From Margaritifera margaritifera (Eukaryota > Mollusca > Bivalvia > Unionida > Margaritiferidae): DNA of 64,000 nt. The stretch is taken from positions 3,786,501 through 3,850,500 of the forward strand of contig JAQPZY010001695.1 in NCBI GenBank assembly GCA_029931535.1, given 5' to 3'. A model generated the notes under the pieces. The model ran no database searches, was not told the origin of the DNA, and was given only the letters and a program-made list of their open reading frames with translations. A program made the translations under genes and the position numbers. Shown in pieces: positions 1-13,605 of the stretch (its first letter is position 1; the number at the start of each line of letters is the position of its first letter).

Positions 1-2209
1 ATCTGATCAGGCCAAACCTGGCAGACCATAAACAAACCTAGTTTCAGAAGATTAATGTACTTCTAATGGCTGTTTCATCACTGACTCACATTAACATCAA
101 ACGAGACATAACGGTTTCAGTTCACATCCTAATTATACTAAAATGAATCAATGAAATTCACTTCATGGCTTAACTACGTTAATTTCAGTGAATACTCACT
201 CAAGTCTTTATCATACATGAAATCATCTAAGTTCTGTAAATTCACACAGATTCTCACAACTCATATCAAATAAACTAATGCATGAAATTCTTAGAATACA
301 TGATTCCTATAACAATCAGGACGACAAATTCAAACAATTCGTCAAACTCATATAAAGAAGATGTACGAATTTAGACAAATGAACTCAACAAAATAGTTAT
401 ACTCATATCAAGAAACTGATGTACAAATTTTAACAAATAAATTCAAATAAATAATTGTATTGATATCAACGAATTACATGAGATTGATGCAAATACCTTG
501 TGCTTTCAAGTCTCGCTCGCTTCTAACACCAGAATTGTGTCCCTCAATTTGCAGACACCGGTCTCTTGAACAATAGTTTATACGAGAGAATTTCTTCTAA
601 ATTCAATCTTGGAGTCAAGATCTCATCCTCTTCGAGGAAAAGTTAGACTGACCAAATTTTGCGATGTGGAAATTTAAAACATGAAATTTTCGTCTGGGAA
701 ACACACCTCTTACTTAGCGTAGCCAATCAGATTAAACGTATCTGCCGCCTTTTATAAATACACGCCCATCGTGATTCTGGAGAATTTCAAAAGATAATAC
801 AACTTCCTCTAGCTTTTACATCTAGTCCTGCAAACTGTCAACTTTGACATTTTAACCTTGTGTCCGACTGCTAACAATGAAGGCTTAATTAAGAATCAAT
901 TTTGCCCCCAACAGGGACATTAAAACCCATCGCAGTCTAGCGATTTAATACGGTATCTTTCCTCATAAATCTAATTAATTGTTCTCTGCCAACTAAATGT
1001 GCTCTACCGAATCGACAGAAATTTGCACGATTACAGTAAGTTTACTAGTACTTAAAAATCTTAGACTAATGATAAATTCTCCAGGACAAGTTTATTTTTC
1101 ATAAGTCACTTGTCCAGTACAAGTACCATAGATCAAAGTGAAATTTCCTCAGACCTGTTACCACAATGCAGATATGGCTAAGGGTATATTAATATAAACT
1201 ATCATCAGAAGAAAATGAAGGTAAATTCCCATTATCAGTGAATTTGAGGTCAGGCAACATGTAGAAAGATAGTTTACAACCACAGATAGTGTATTTCAGT
1301 GGCAACCAGAGGTTAAAGTAGATGATCACTGTTGAGGACTTACACATTATGTTAGTCCCAGTTACTAGTAATTGACAGTTCTAACCTTATCTGTTTTTAA
1401 TAACTACTCTCTAATTTGCCTTAACTAAAAACTTTACTTTTTTCATCATATTCCTTTAATTTCCAATCGTTGATTTCTGTTCTCAATTTTTGTGGTGACC
1501 AAGTTAATTTGGCTTAGGTACCTAAAATTTGATACAGCCACAAGTAGGTTGCCTTATAGCTACTAAAGTTAGAAAGGTTCTTTGAGTGCTGTTTCACTTT
1601 AGCACCTAAAAGAGTACAATTACATCGTTGCACAAGCAGCAAGTCTATTTAAAGACATGTAGCTAACTACAAAAAGACTAGTAACTCAGAAAGTAATTAA
1701 GAGTTACTTGCTGTAACTATATAAATGCATATTTTGCTCAGTCCAGTATGCAAACCACTAAAATAAATGCTAGAAGTAGGAAAGCTTGTACTTGTGTAAT
1801 TTATTCATTGAGATAACTGTGTTAGTCTAACCATGTATTAGACTCTCCCGTTTTTTGGAATACCTTGTATACAACTCCTCTTTTTCGGGACCAACCATTT
1901 AAGGGGGTGGGGGTGGGGGGCTGGTATTTTCTTTCAGTAAAGGATTTTTTCCCTCAGGATACTACTATAATGGATATAATTAGTTCTTTTGTTCTACAAA
2001 TCAGAGCAAATATAATTTTTTCAAGCTATTTGGGGCCAACATTTTTTTTCTTCAAAAAATCCCAGGCCCCAGAAACTTAAAATGGTTAGTATCTTAAAAA
2101 TGTATGGCTGTATCTTTTTGTGTGATCATTTCAATACATTGGCTTTGAGAATAAATCACACAAGGTAAATTGACCCCTCAGGTGGAGGTGGCATATGTCA
2201 ATTATCATT
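1..2209. other. AT-rich DNA, no gene recognised
   Basis: No INTS13-like exon, RNA gene or clear transposon was recognised on either strand. There is a TATA-like TTTATAAATA near 751 without any gene to attach it to, and a G-rich run at about 1903-1923. It could be intron or intergenic. Confidence 0.5.
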
Positions 2210-2214
2210 CACAC

Positions 2215-3155
2215 TGCAGACATTCCAATAGACTGTTAACCAATTCTACTGCCAGATAGATGTGAATTGTTACATTCCAATAGAATGCTAACCAATTCTG
2301 CTGCCAGATAAGTGTGAATTGTTACATTTCAATAGACTACTAACCAATTCTACTGCCATATAGGTGTGAATTATTACATGCCAATGGACTGCTAACCAAT
2401 TCTAGTGCCAGATAGATGTGAATTGTTACATGCCAATATACTGCTAACCAATTCTGCTGCCTGATAGGTGTGAATTGTTATATTCCAGTAGACTGCTAAC
2501 TAATTCTACTGCCAGATAGGTGTGAATTGTTACATTCCAATAGACTGCTAAATAATTCTACTGCCAGATAGGTGTGAATTGCTACATTCCAATAGACTAA
2601 CTAATTCTGCTGCCTGATAGGTGTGAATTGTTGCATTCCAATAGACTACTAACTAATTCTGCTGCTAGATAGGTGTGAATTGTTACATTCCAGTAGACTG
2701 CTAACTAAATCTGCTGCCAGATAGCTGTGAATTGTTATATTCCAATGGACTGCTAACCATTTCTACTGCTAAATAGGTGTACATTATTACATTCCAGTGG
2801 ACTGCTAACCAATTCTAGTCCAGATAGGTGTAAATTAATACATTAAAATGGATTGCTAACCAATTCTACTGCAAGATAGGTGTGAATTGTTACATTCCAA
2901 TCGACTACTAACCAATTCTAGTTCCAGATAGGCATGCATTGTTACATGCCAATGGACTGCTAACCAATTCTAGTGCCAGAAAGGTGTAAATTGTTACATG
3001 CCAATGGACTGTTAACCAATTCTAGTGCCAGACAGGTGTGAATTGTTACATGCCAATGAACTGCTAACCATTTCTAGTACCAGATAGGTGTGAATTGTTA
3101 CATGCCAATTGGACTGCTAACCAATTCTCGTGCCAGATAGGTGTGAATTGTTACA
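2215..3155. repeat. Minisatellite, 52-bp unit, about 18 copies
   Basis: The unit contains CATTCCAATAGACTGCTAAC, then CAATTCTACTGCCAGATAG and GTGTGAATTGTTA. Copies differ by scattered substitutions, with CATTCC giving way to CATGCC in later copies. Confidence 0.95.
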
Positions 3156-3405
3156 TAATTGGGTGGCTGAAGAAAGCTTGCCCAGCCAAAAAGGTTAAAT
3201 AGAGAATTCACTGTATTAAATACACAAATTCAACTCTTTATAAACCTTTGACATTTTTTAACCAATTTTCATGAAATTTTCACAATATACTTTTGAGTCT
3301 TGTTTCAATCACTGGGAAATTTTCATAAATGGATATGCAGACGAGTAGATGGAGTGTTCTCTGTTTTTTCTGATGAGTCACTTCAGTCAGTTGACTTTGA
3401 AAGTC

Positions 3406-3698
3406 GCTCTGCCACATAACATGAGGCCATCATCACAAGCTCTGCCACATAACATGAGGCCATCACAAGCTCTGCCACATAACATGAGGCCATCATCACA
3501 AGCTCTGCCACATAACATGAGGCCATCATCACAAGCTCTGCCACATAGCATGAGGCCATCATCACAAGCCTGCCACATAACATGAGGCCATCATCACAAG
3601 CCTGCCACATAACATGAGGCCATCATCACAAGCTCTGCCACATAACATGAGGCCATCATCACAAGCTCTGCCACATAACATGAGGCCATCATCACAAA
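3406..3698. repeat. Minisatellite, 33-bp unit, about 9 copies
   Basis: The unit is CTCTGCCACATAACATGAGG followed by CCATCATCACAAG. One copy lacks a CAT triplet and two lack two bases. It creates several short open frames on both strands that are not genes. Confidence 0.95.
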
Positions 3699-4464
3699 CT
3701 ACATGGGAAAAGCTGCTTTGCTGTCTTTTCACCCGTGGCAGCCTGTGATTAGATTTCCTCATTTCTCATGAATATGCATAAACCTCTTTAACCAATCACT
3801 GTAAGCCCAAGTAAAATTTTCTAAGAAAGTTGATCCAAACATGCCCTTTTTATGCTGAATGAGTGAGTCAGTCAGATTTTCTCATTTTCAAATTCAATCA
3901 CTTATTGATCAATAAGAGGTCACTTCCATTGATGTGTAAGATTTCATTGGCTTGTTGATGAAATATTATTTTGTTTATGTATATTCATGAAAAACAAGGA
4001 AATCTTATTGCAGACAGCCACAGGTGAAAAGAGAGCATAGTGGATTTTTGCCTGTGGCTTGAGACAACAAACTGGTGGCAAGTCAAGTAAAACTTCCAGG
4101 TTAACTGTGTATTTGGATAATTGGATTAGTTGGTCACCCGTTCATGAGGACTGTAGTAAGGTTGGTAAGCCATAGTCACTGAGTTGGAACAGTAATAAAG
4201 TGCTGACAGCTGCTTATTTATACCTTTATTTGATTACTGCGAGAGAATTATTGTTTTTGGAATATGTGACTTTTTATTGACTAAGTATGTAACTTTTTAT
4301 TTGAAATCTGGGTGATATAACAGAAAGTGATGGAAAATTTTCCAGTTGCCAACTGAGGCTTTCTGATTAAAATAATCACCACCATACAGCAATCAGTTGC
4401 AATTGCCATTGTGAACGTGGTAACAGTGGTTTGATAAAGGAAAATAAAAGACAATAACAGACAG
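3699..4464. other. No feature recognised
   Basis: AT-rich single-copy-looking sequence. An imperfect relative of the next array occurs near 4370-4410. Confidence 0.5.
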
Positions 4465-4878
4465 CATGAAAGCATTTCACACAGATTGTAATTGTGGTTA
4501 TCGCTAATAAATAATCACCATACATGAAAGTATTTCACACAGATTGTAATTGTGGTTATCACTAATGAATAATCACCATACATGAAAGTATTTCACACAG
4601 GTTGTAATTGTGGTTATCACTAATTAATAATCACCATACATGAAAGCATTTCACACAAATTGTAATTGTGGTTATCGGTAATCAATAATCACCATACATG
4701 AAGCATTTCACACAGATTGTAATTGTGGTTATTGCTAATCAATAATCACCATACATGAAAGCATTTCACACAGATTGTAATTGTGGTTATCACTAATCAA
4801 TAATCACCATACATGAAAGCATTTCACACAGATTGTAATTGTGGTTATCGCCAATCAATAATCACCATACATGAAAGT
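4465..4878. repeat. Minisatellite, 58-bp unit, about 7 copies
   Basis: The unit starts CATGAAAGCATTTCACACAG and continues ATTGTAATTGTGGTTATC, ending AATAATCACCATA. A separate two-copy 41-bp repeat (GAAATTTGTCATTCATCATG core) follows at 4894-4975. Confidence 0.95.
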
Positions 4879-4978
4879 AAAACAAAATGTGAAGAAATTT
4901 GTCATTCATCATGGATGGACAGTTGGATAAATAAGAAATTTGTCATTCATCATGGATGGACAGATGGATAAATAAGAC

Positions 4979-6584
4979 ATAATTTTTGTCAAGCCTATTT
5001 TGGTGGTAGTTTGACATAGCAGTCACTTTGGTGTCCACGTGTGTGTCCATTTGTACGTCCATCCAAGGACAGGATATAACATGGGGATTGGAATCTTCAA
5101 AGCTCTGCCAAATATTACATGTTCGCTTTTGATATGCAAAAGAGGTTCTCAGGGGTCATTTGAGCAGTAAGATTGAAGGCACAGCCGGCGTGAATTTGCT
5201 GTCAGGCCTGAAACCAAACTGCTTACCTAGAAAACAGATTGAAGGTGGCTGTAACAGTGATTTCTTTTCAAAAGGATTTTATATTTTCTACCTTGCCTTT
5301 TTTAAATTAAGATGTAATATTTTTTTAACATCAGTACCAAAAGAAACTGCTCCATTCTGTTATATTTTGTGGATAGCTTTATTTCTTATGTGAATGATAA
5401 AATATAGGAACAGTGTGGTTTAAAAATATGTACCATGAATGAGCTTCTCCGATTCCCATCATCAAATTCAATTATTATATTACATTGCACTGGGGACCTC
5501 ATTTACATAACAGTGGGGAAATGGGTGATATCTGGTGGGCTAGGTCAAGATTTAAAATAAAAGTCAGGCTCATCAAGAAGGGGATTTCTTGTTCTTAATG
5601 ATGATATGAATTGTCAGTAATCTATTATCAGTATATCTGCTCTGATTTTCACTGATAGGAAATTGTTTTCTTCAGAAACATGCAATTAAATTTATTGCTC
5701 ATAAAAAAGGTTCCTGGTCATGTGAATGAAACTTAAAGACAGACTCGGAAGAGATAAAATAACAGGATGAGATTTTCCAGTTTCTTCAGAAAGAATTACC
5801 TGTCATGTTCCATCAGATGTGATTTTAATTTGGGAATAGAACTATCGAAACCATAGTAACTGCAAAGACTATTTCTGATTCTCAAAAACATAATGAAATA
5901 TTTTATTGTTTTTTAGTATGATATGTTGAATAATATCCCAAATGTTTTTTCAGCACGCAATTCTTATTTTGGCAGTTGCTATGTCTAATCTATCAGTGCA
6001 TTTGTCTTTTCTAAATCAGATGGCATGTTGGAGGGGCTGGAACAAAATTTAATTATTTTGAAATTACTGTTATCCATCAATCCTTATTGTTTGTGGTGGG
6101 TCAGTAGAAATGCAATGAAACAACTGTAGACATATCATTTATGATTTGAATCTAAGGCTATAATTACATATCTCTGGTATACAGTTTATATCAAAAGATC
6201 AAATTGACTACCTCGACTGTACAAAGATAATTTTGGTATATAATATCTAACGTCACTTACAATTTTAAATAATGATCATTTGAGGAGTATATATAGAACA
6301 AGCATTCTTCAGCTATTGAAATATTGTAAATCACAATATTATAGTGACATTAAATTATAAAAAAATGGGTGGCAAGTCTTCTCATGAAAATCAATGAAAT
6401 GCAGTAACATCAATTTTTCCGTATTATCAAACCACAAATAACAAGAGTCCCTGCCAAAAGTAAAGTATATTTTATCTAAAGAAATCGGAACATTAATGTT
6501 CAGTCCACATTTCATTTAAATCAGTATACCCATGGGTGGATTTGCTTACTTGTTACCATATTTATTTGATGACAAGTACTTTCT
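4979..6584. other. No feature recognised
   Basis: AT-rich; no exon-like stretch matching a known family was seen. Confidence 0.5.
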
Positions 6585-6740
6585 TGATAATAAGCCCTCT
6601 CTCATTTTTAACAAATTTGGCAAATATTTAAAAAGGATATCTTTGTCTGATAATAAGTCCATGCTTGATAATAAGCCCACCCCAGTTTGCCAATTTGTAA
6701 CCAATATTTATTAAGGATATCTTTGTCTGATAATAAGGCC
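6585..6740. repeat. Two-copy direct repeat, about 75 bp
   Basis: AAGGATATCTTTGTCTGATA and the following AATAAG occur twice, each preceded by a CTTGATAATAAGCCC box and an AACAAATTTGG-like box. Confidence 0.75.
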
Positions 6741-6779
6741 ACCCATAAATGTTTGAGAAATTTATTAGGCAGGCCCTCT

Positions 6780-8537
6780 GGTCTTATCATGGAAGTCAAA
6801 AACTTGTATGATATCCTTCATGTAAAATATCCCCCTGGTTTTATCATGGGAGTCATACACTTGTATGATATCCGACATGTAAAATGGTCCCCCTGGTCTT
6901 ATCATGGGACTTGTACACTTGTATGATATCCTTCATGTAAAATATCCCCCTGGTTTTATCATGGGAGTCATACACTTGTATGATATCCTACATGTAAAAT
7001 GGTCCCCCTGGTCTTATCATGGGACTTGTACACTTGTACGATATCCTACATATAAAATGGTCCCCCTGGTTTTATCATGGGACTTGTAGATTTGTATGAT
7101 ATCCTACATATAAAATGGCCCTCTGGTGATATCATGGTAACTGTACACTTGTATGATATCCTACATGTAAAATGGTCCCCCTGGTCTTATCATGGGACTT
7201 GTACACTTGTACGATATCCTACATGTAAAATGGTCCCCCTGGTCTTATCATGGGACTTGTACGATATCCTACATATAAAATGGCCCCCCTGGTCTTATCA
7301 TGGGACTTGTACACTTGTATGATATCCTACATATAAAATGGCCCCCCTGGTCTTATCATGGGACTTGTACACTTGTACGATATCCTACATATAAAATGGT
7401 CCCCCTGGTCTTATCATGGGACTTGTACACTTGTATGATATCCTACATGTAAAATGGTACCCCTGGTCTTATCATGGGACTTGTATACTTGTATGATATC
7501 CTACATGTAAAATGGTCCCCCTGGTCTTATCATGTAACTTGTACACTTGTACAATATCCTACATATAAAATGGTCCCCCTGGTCTTATCATGGGACTTGT
7601 ACACTTGTACGATATCCCACATAAAATGGCCCCCCTGGTCTTATCATGGGACTTGTAGACTTGTATGATATCCTACATATAAAATGGCTCCCCTGGTCTT
7701 ATCATGGGACTTGTACACTTGTACGATATCCTACATAAAAAATGGTCCCCCTGGTCTTATCATGGGAGTAGTACACTTGTATGATATCCTACATGTAAAA
7801 TGGCCCCCTTGTCTTATGATGGGAGTCATACACTTGTATGATATCCTACATGTAAAATGGCCCCCTGGTCTTGTCATGGGAGTCATACACTTGTATGATA
7901 TCCTACATATAAAATGGCCCCCTGGTCTTGTCATGAGAGTCATACACTTGTATGATATCCAACATGTAAAATGGCCCCCTGGTCTTGTCATGGGAGTCAT
8001 ACACTTGTATGATATCCAACATGTAAAATGGCCCCCTGGTCTTGTCATGGGAGTAGTACACTTGTATGATATCCTACATGTAAAATGGCCCCCTTGTCTT
8101 ATGATGGGAGTCACACACTTGTATGATATCCTACATGTAAAATGGCCCCCTGGTCTTGTCATGGGAGTCATACACTTGTATGATATCCTACATGTAAAAT
8201 GGCCCCCTGGTCTTGTCATGGGAGTCATACACTTGTATGATATCCAACATATAAAATGGCCCCCTGGTCTTGTCATGGGAGTCATACACTTGTATGATAT
8301 CCAACATGTAAAATGGCCCCCTGGTCTTGTCATGGGAGTCATACACTTGTATGATATCCTACATGTAAAATGGCCCCCTGGTCTTGTCATGGGAGTCATA
8401 CACTTGTATGATATCCTACATGTAAAATGGCCCCATGGTCTTGTCATGTGTCATACACTTGTATGATATCCTACATGTAAAATGGCCACCATGGTCTTGT
8501 CATGTGAGTCATACACTTGTATGATATCCTACAGAGC
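6780..8537. repeat. Minisatellite, 57-bp unit, about 30 copies, two subfamilies
   Basis: The unit contains ACTTGTATGATATCCTACAT, GTAAAATGGCCCCCTGGTC and TTGTCATGGGAGTCATAC. Up to about 7750 the subfamily reads CATGGGACTTGTACACTTGT with TGGTCCCCCTGG. After that it reads CATGGGAGTCATACACTTG with TGGCCCCCTGG. The period is 3x19, so frames stay open on both strands (7684-8466 +, 7731-8447 -). A five-unit, 285-bp block is itself duplicated (7764-8048 and 8049-8333). Confidence 0.96.
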
Positions 8538-8761
8538 TAGGTACCAAAAACAATTTGTACTGCGGTATTGCAGAACATACCGTGATATGCACCACGGTAT
8601 ATCGCAATTATATTAGGGACCAGCACTTTAATGTTCCGGGGCAGAGTCCTGACACTTTTTTAGAAAAACTTTCTATCTGTCAATAGCTGGAAAAAATAAC
8701 TAGCTATGATTTATAGCAAAATAACACCATATTATATCCATTATATTATTTGCGTACAGTC

Positions 8762-9246
8762 TAAATGATTTACTGGGTACACAGTATATATGATTTACTG
8801 GGTACAGTATATATGATTTACTGGGTACACAGTCTATATGATTTACTGGGTACAGTATATACGATTTACTGGGTACAGTCTATATGATTTACTGGGTACA
8901 GTATATATGATTTACTGGGTACACAGTCTATATGATTTACTGGGTACACAGTCTATATGATTTACTGGGTACAGTATATAAGATTTACTGGGTACAGTCT
9001 ATATGATTTACTGGGTACAGTATATATGATTTACTGGGTACAGTATATATGATTTACCGGGTACAGTATATACGATTTACTGGGTACAGTATATATGATT
9101 TACTGGGTACAGTCTATATGATTTACTGGGTACAGTATATATGATTTACTGGGTACAGTATATATGATTTACCGGGTACATAATACTACATAATATATAA
9201 TTTACCGGGTACATAATATATAATTTACCAAGTACAGCATATATGA
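8762..9246. repeat. Minisatellite, 21-24-bp unit, about 22 copies
   Basis: The core TATGATTTACTGGGTACAG is repeated with optional CA insertions (GGTACACAG) and TATA/CTATA variants. It decays at the 3' end into ACCGGGTACATAATA. Confidence 0.95.
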
Positions 9247-9328
9247 TACTTTAAATTGATCTGTTGTCATGGGTATAATTTTTTGTGATTTTAAACAAAA
9301 AGATATTTTGGTAGATACTTAAATTTGT

Positions 9329-9486
<158 letters not shown>

Positions 9487-9651
9487 TAGGTTGTCTTTTT
9501 GTTGTCTGTACAGTGCATCATTTAATGTTGGGATTTTAATATTGTTAACTGATAGCATCATGATTTGGTCCTGTCTGTCCATCTGTCTGTATATCCTTCT
9601 ATCCTTCCCATTCATCCATCCCAAGAAGCTTGCTAGACAAATGAAATTTCA

Positions 9652-9700
<49 letters not shown>

Positions 9701-9734
9701 CCTGATTAGATGTTTTTGCCATTAAAGCAGTCTT

Positions 9735-10335
9735 TCAATTTTTTTAAATACATTTTTTAACTTTTCAGACGAAACCTTGTTAGCACAATTAATCTAAAAT
9801 CTCTTGGGGTTGACAAATGAAGTTTGGTATGCAAGTTTATATGTATATGTACTGACCAGATTAGACTTTCACTATAGCAATTCTCCCAATTTGTCTATGT
9901 CTGGCCTTTTCATGATTCACTGGGAACATAGTATCCACATTTCCATTCATCTATCCATCCCACTTTCATTTTCAGGTTATAACTTTAAAGATGTCAGATT
10001 AAGGAATGAAACTTGGTATTTGTACATCATCATTAGAAGCTGTGTTGCATGGCTCACTGAGGTCCTATCTTAAATGTCAAGGTCATTACTCAATATTTTA
10101 AGTTTTCAATCACACATTCCTTTGTAATTTGTAGCTTTTAAGCTATTTGAGATAAAGGAATGAAACTTTGTATACTTTTATATTTTCATTACAAGGTTTG
10201 TTGTAAACCATATTGGAGATCCTATCTTCAAGGTCAAGGTCATGGACATGACCCAGTATTTTAAGTTTTCTCTCAAGCTTTGAATTCCACTCTATAGCTC
10301 TAGAGCAAGTTTGAGATATAAAGGATGAAACCAAT
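9735..10335. repeat. Tandem/dispersed repeat, about 155-bp monomers, part 1
   Basis: Monomers carry GGAATGAAACTTGGTAT, then TCATCATTAGAAG, CAAGGTCAAGGTCAT and CAGTATTTTAAGTTTTC. The best copies start near 10000, 10155 and 10320. The family resembles a repeat common in mollusc genomes (from memory). Confidence 0.75.
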
Positions 10336-10544
10336 CAGAGCATTTTCAACCTTTTCCATGAAAACACCTAGGATGCATTGCAGAGGCAGCCATTTTGAAT
10401 TTCATTCATGAAAAATTATCCCCATCACATGATAAGTCATGTGATGAAATACTATGTCACTGTGAGTATGACAACTAAAGTGATGATTCATTAAAAGCAA
10501 AGATTCAATAGTTACTGTAAGTTAAATATATATATATATATATC

Positions 10545-10715
10545 TTAGCTTGAATATGTTTAATTGACCTATTATTTAGTCCATATACATTTGAATATGT
10601 TTAATTTACCTATTAATTAGTCCATATACACTTGAATATGTTTAATTGACCTATTATTTAGTCCATATACATTTGAATATGTTTAATTGACCTATTATTT
10701 AGTCCATATACATTC
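10545..10715. repeat. Minisatellite, 43-bp unit, 4 copies
   Basis: The unit is CTTGAATATGTTTAATTGAC followed by CTATTATTTAGTCCATATACAT, preceded by a short (TA)n at about 10527-10542. It lies between the two parts of the GAAACTTGGTAT repeat. Confidence 0.93.
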
Positions 10716-10809
10716 AAGAAACAGAACATAGGCTACATACTACTTTGTTGCACAAGAATTTTGTGTTGTTTTTTGTTTTCCCAAAAAATGGTGAAGTCAA
10801 TCCACCTTA

Positions 10810-11225
10810 AACATGCAAGTTTTTTTTGCTGGCTTGACAGAAAAGACTGAGATCACTCTGATTGGGGATGAAACTTGGTATGTTCATACATCGTCATTAG
10901 AAGGTGTGTGGGTCCTATTTTCAAGGTCAAGTACGTGGCTCAATATTTTATTTTTTTCTATTACAGTTTTCATTTCGCTCTGTAACATTAGCATTGTTTG
11001 AGGTTACAGGATGAAACTTGGTATACTTATATATCATGATTAGTAAGCGTGTTGCCCGCCACATTGGGGATAATATCTTCAAGGTCAAGATCACTATCTA
11101 ATATTTTAAGTTTTCCATCACACTTTTTTCCATTCCGGTTTATAACTTAAGAGCTGTGAGAGATTAAGGGATGAAGCTTGGTATACATATATATCATTAT
11201 TAGAATGTGTGTTGTGTTCCCAGTA
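10810..11225. repeat. Tandem/dispersed repeat, about 145-160-bp monomers, part 2
   Basis: Same family as at 9735-10335. GATGAAACTTGGTAT boxes lie near 10868, 11008 and 11168, with TTCAAGGTCAAG boxes between. Confidence 0.75.
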
Positions 11226-12804
11226 TCAAAATAATCTGATGTATATGGTAGTTGGAAATTGAAATTACACAAATTCTGATAGACTGTAGTAATGAATAAT
11301 TATTTAATACAATTTTAGAACGAGTTTGAATTTTTTAGAATTTTGATTATATTGCCTTTTGTTGTACCCAAGAAATGAAGTTACTGGTCATGTGTCATGA
11401 CTCTTTTTAGACAAATGAGTAAAATGTAACTCATTTATAAAATCAATCACATTAATATAAAATCAATCACATTAATATAAAATCAATCACATTATTATAA
11501 AATCTGAATAACAGTTACATATGTTCAAATAAATGCATATTGAACAAAAGCATACACAAGCCTTTTTGATTTCTCATGGGGAAAAATCAGCACACATACA
11601 TCAGTTGCAGCAAACAGCGATTTACTGCAAACAGTAGATACCTGATGCACTCGTAATTATGCAGGCACTTGCCATCCATTCACCAGGTGTTCACAAAGTG
11701 TTAGGCCAGTACCACCTTTGAACTATAGCATATGAACATCTGGAAATGGATTTTAATTGCCAGCTTGTGCTTCAATATTATGATTGAGCCAGGATTCAGT
11801 TGCCAGTAACTCTTAATGGGGCAAAGTGTTCAGTAGTTTTAAATTTCACTTTGGATAAGCAAATAAAAAGTAATTACATATGGCTTTACTCATTAGCTTA
11901 TGATGTTTGAATTATCCAGATTTTACAGCATACCTACATTAAACAGTTTCTGAATTTATTTCATGGATAACCAAATTCATTAAAGTGATAAAATATAGGT
12001 TTGTATTTTATACTAGAACCATTCTATTGCATCACCCTTTGATCGTATACTCATACATACCGTCTTATCGGTGTGTAAGCAGCACTCCTGCACATGGGTG
12101 CACCACATGAACAATGCACTCTTCTCATATTTTGACTGGTTTACAGGCTTGTCCACCACAGATCTGCAGTATTTCCTCTGTAAGTTTCTTGTCCTTTCAA
12201 AATGTAGGCATTTAAGCCATTGTTCAAAAATTAACTTTCAGAACCTGCCTGATTTTGGGTCAGCAACTATTGAAAATTGCAGGTTTCGGGCTGCCAGGCA
12301 GGTGGCTGTTTTTAATACTGCTTGAACTTGAGTATCGGTATCTTGTGTACTTCCCATGTTGAATCACTTTTATCTGTAACACTGTAGCTTTTTGAATACA
12401 TTTATCTGCTCACATTGATCTCATCCCAACTAATTGATAGTTTGTCTTCGAGATGACAAAATAATAATTGGATAATTTAAACAGTAACTAACTTTTCGAT
12501 CTCATCAAAATCAACAAAAACATCTGTCAGCCATTGTTTTACATATAGTGTATCATTTACGACTTAAATGAAACTCATTCGTGGCATGGAAGTAGCTTTC
12601 ACAATCAATATATTTATCAGGCAAGCATGTGATAGTACATCAGGGAGCAGACTGTCCGATACCATTGTGAAATTAGTCTGTCACTTATAATTAATAATCT
12701 GTTAAAACTCACATGGGATCTTTTACTGAAGTGCTTATTGTTGTTCTAGGTCATTCATGCTCTGAGATTAATCTTAGGATTTTGTCTCCTGACTTTTCCT
12801 TATA
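11226..12804. other. No gene recognised; small 20-bp array
   Basis: AAAATCAATCACATTAATAT is tandemly repeated about 3-4 times at 11436-11500. The remaining sequence is AT-rich. The frame at 12071-12325 has no recognisable similarity or good splice context. Confidence 0.5.
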
Positions 12805-13010
12805 CCGTATATACTCCCTTATAAGTCGAGTTCAACCACAAACTGCACAGACTTAGATCTGCCATCACATAATGCGCCAGCAGATCTGGGTCTATGCAGT
12901 TTGTTTAGAGTAATCAGTAGAACAAATAACATAGCTGGTGCATTATGCTGCAGTAAATTAGGGTCTATGTTGTTTGCAGTTGGACTCGACTTATAAGCGA
13001 GTATATAAGG
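12805..13010. mobile_element. MITE, family TATACTC, copy 1 (206 bp, TA target duplication)
   Basis: Left end CCGTATATACTCCCTTATAA and right end complementary (TTATAAGCGAGTATATAAGG), flanked by TA on both sides. Terminal inverted repeats extend about 38 bp, to the CAACTGCAAAC-like box. The interior holds further hairpin arms built on AGATCTGCCATCACATAATG. Confidence 0.88.
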
Positions 13011-13402
13011 TAAATAATCATGCCAGTGTAAAATTTGACCAAAAAGTCTAGCAAACTATAAGAAGCTTCTCATAATAGCTTATCTTTCTTGTTCAGCTTC
13101 AGAAATATTGTGTGCCTAATCTCTCTTATGAAAGATTTTGTTGTCATTCTTTATATACTACATGTAGTAGCCAAATCAATTGCCAAAATGGACATAGAAT
13201 ATGGGGTGATGTTAATTCATTGATTGTCATTGTAATTTAGGAAACTAAAACAATTAACTTTGTCCGTTTTCTTTTTCAAGTGACAATAAAATATATTTAA
13301 TAATTTAATTTGGCACAACTTCATTACAAAAAGAAAAACTGCTCCCAATTGTACCTTGATTCACTCTTTCAGCCGTTAAGCTCTATTCTAAACATCTACA
13401 GA

Positions 13403-13600
13403 AGGAGTCATAGTGGTTCAGTGGTTAGCATACTAGCTTTGTGACCCGAAGAGTGTATGTTTGAATCCTACCTAGACCAAGGCCATATTGTCTGCTGTAG
13501 TGTGTGTCAGGGCAGTGCACTTTAAGACTCTAATTGCCTTGGCAAAAATATAACCTTTTATGTGTTTATGTGTCAATAAACACGCATCCATCAATCAATC
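13403..13600 (+). mobile_element. tRNA-derived SINE, family B
   Basis: A-box-like TGGTTCAGTGGTTAGCA and B-box-like GTTTGAATCCT are at tRNA spacing. A tRNA-unrelated body with CAGGGCAGTGCACTT follows, then an A-rich end and (ATCA)n tail. It is not a tRNA gene, because no clover leaf with a usable acceptor stem is seen. Confidence 0.8.
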
Positions 13601-13605
13601 AATTA

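Noticed and set aside
681..725. ATG followed by KFSSGKH, superficially like an INTS13 start
   Set aside because: The frame stops after 13 codons with no donor that continues the family sequence.
751..761. TATA box
   Set aside because: An isolated TATA-like word in AT-rich DNA with no recognisable gene downstream on either strand.
1903..1925. G-quadruplex-like G run
   Set aside because: Only three separated G tracts and no gene context; too weak to report as a feature.
3406..3698. Regular 33-bp repeats resembling a CRISPR array
   Set aside because: Repeats are contiguous with no unique spacers, there are no cas genes, and the DNA is eukaryotic.
7684..8466. 260-codon open frame (+) and 238-codon frame (- at 7731-8447)
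   Set aside because: Both follow from a 57-bp tandem unit (3x19). Frames are open on both strands with a perfectly periodic peptide and no splice or promoter context.
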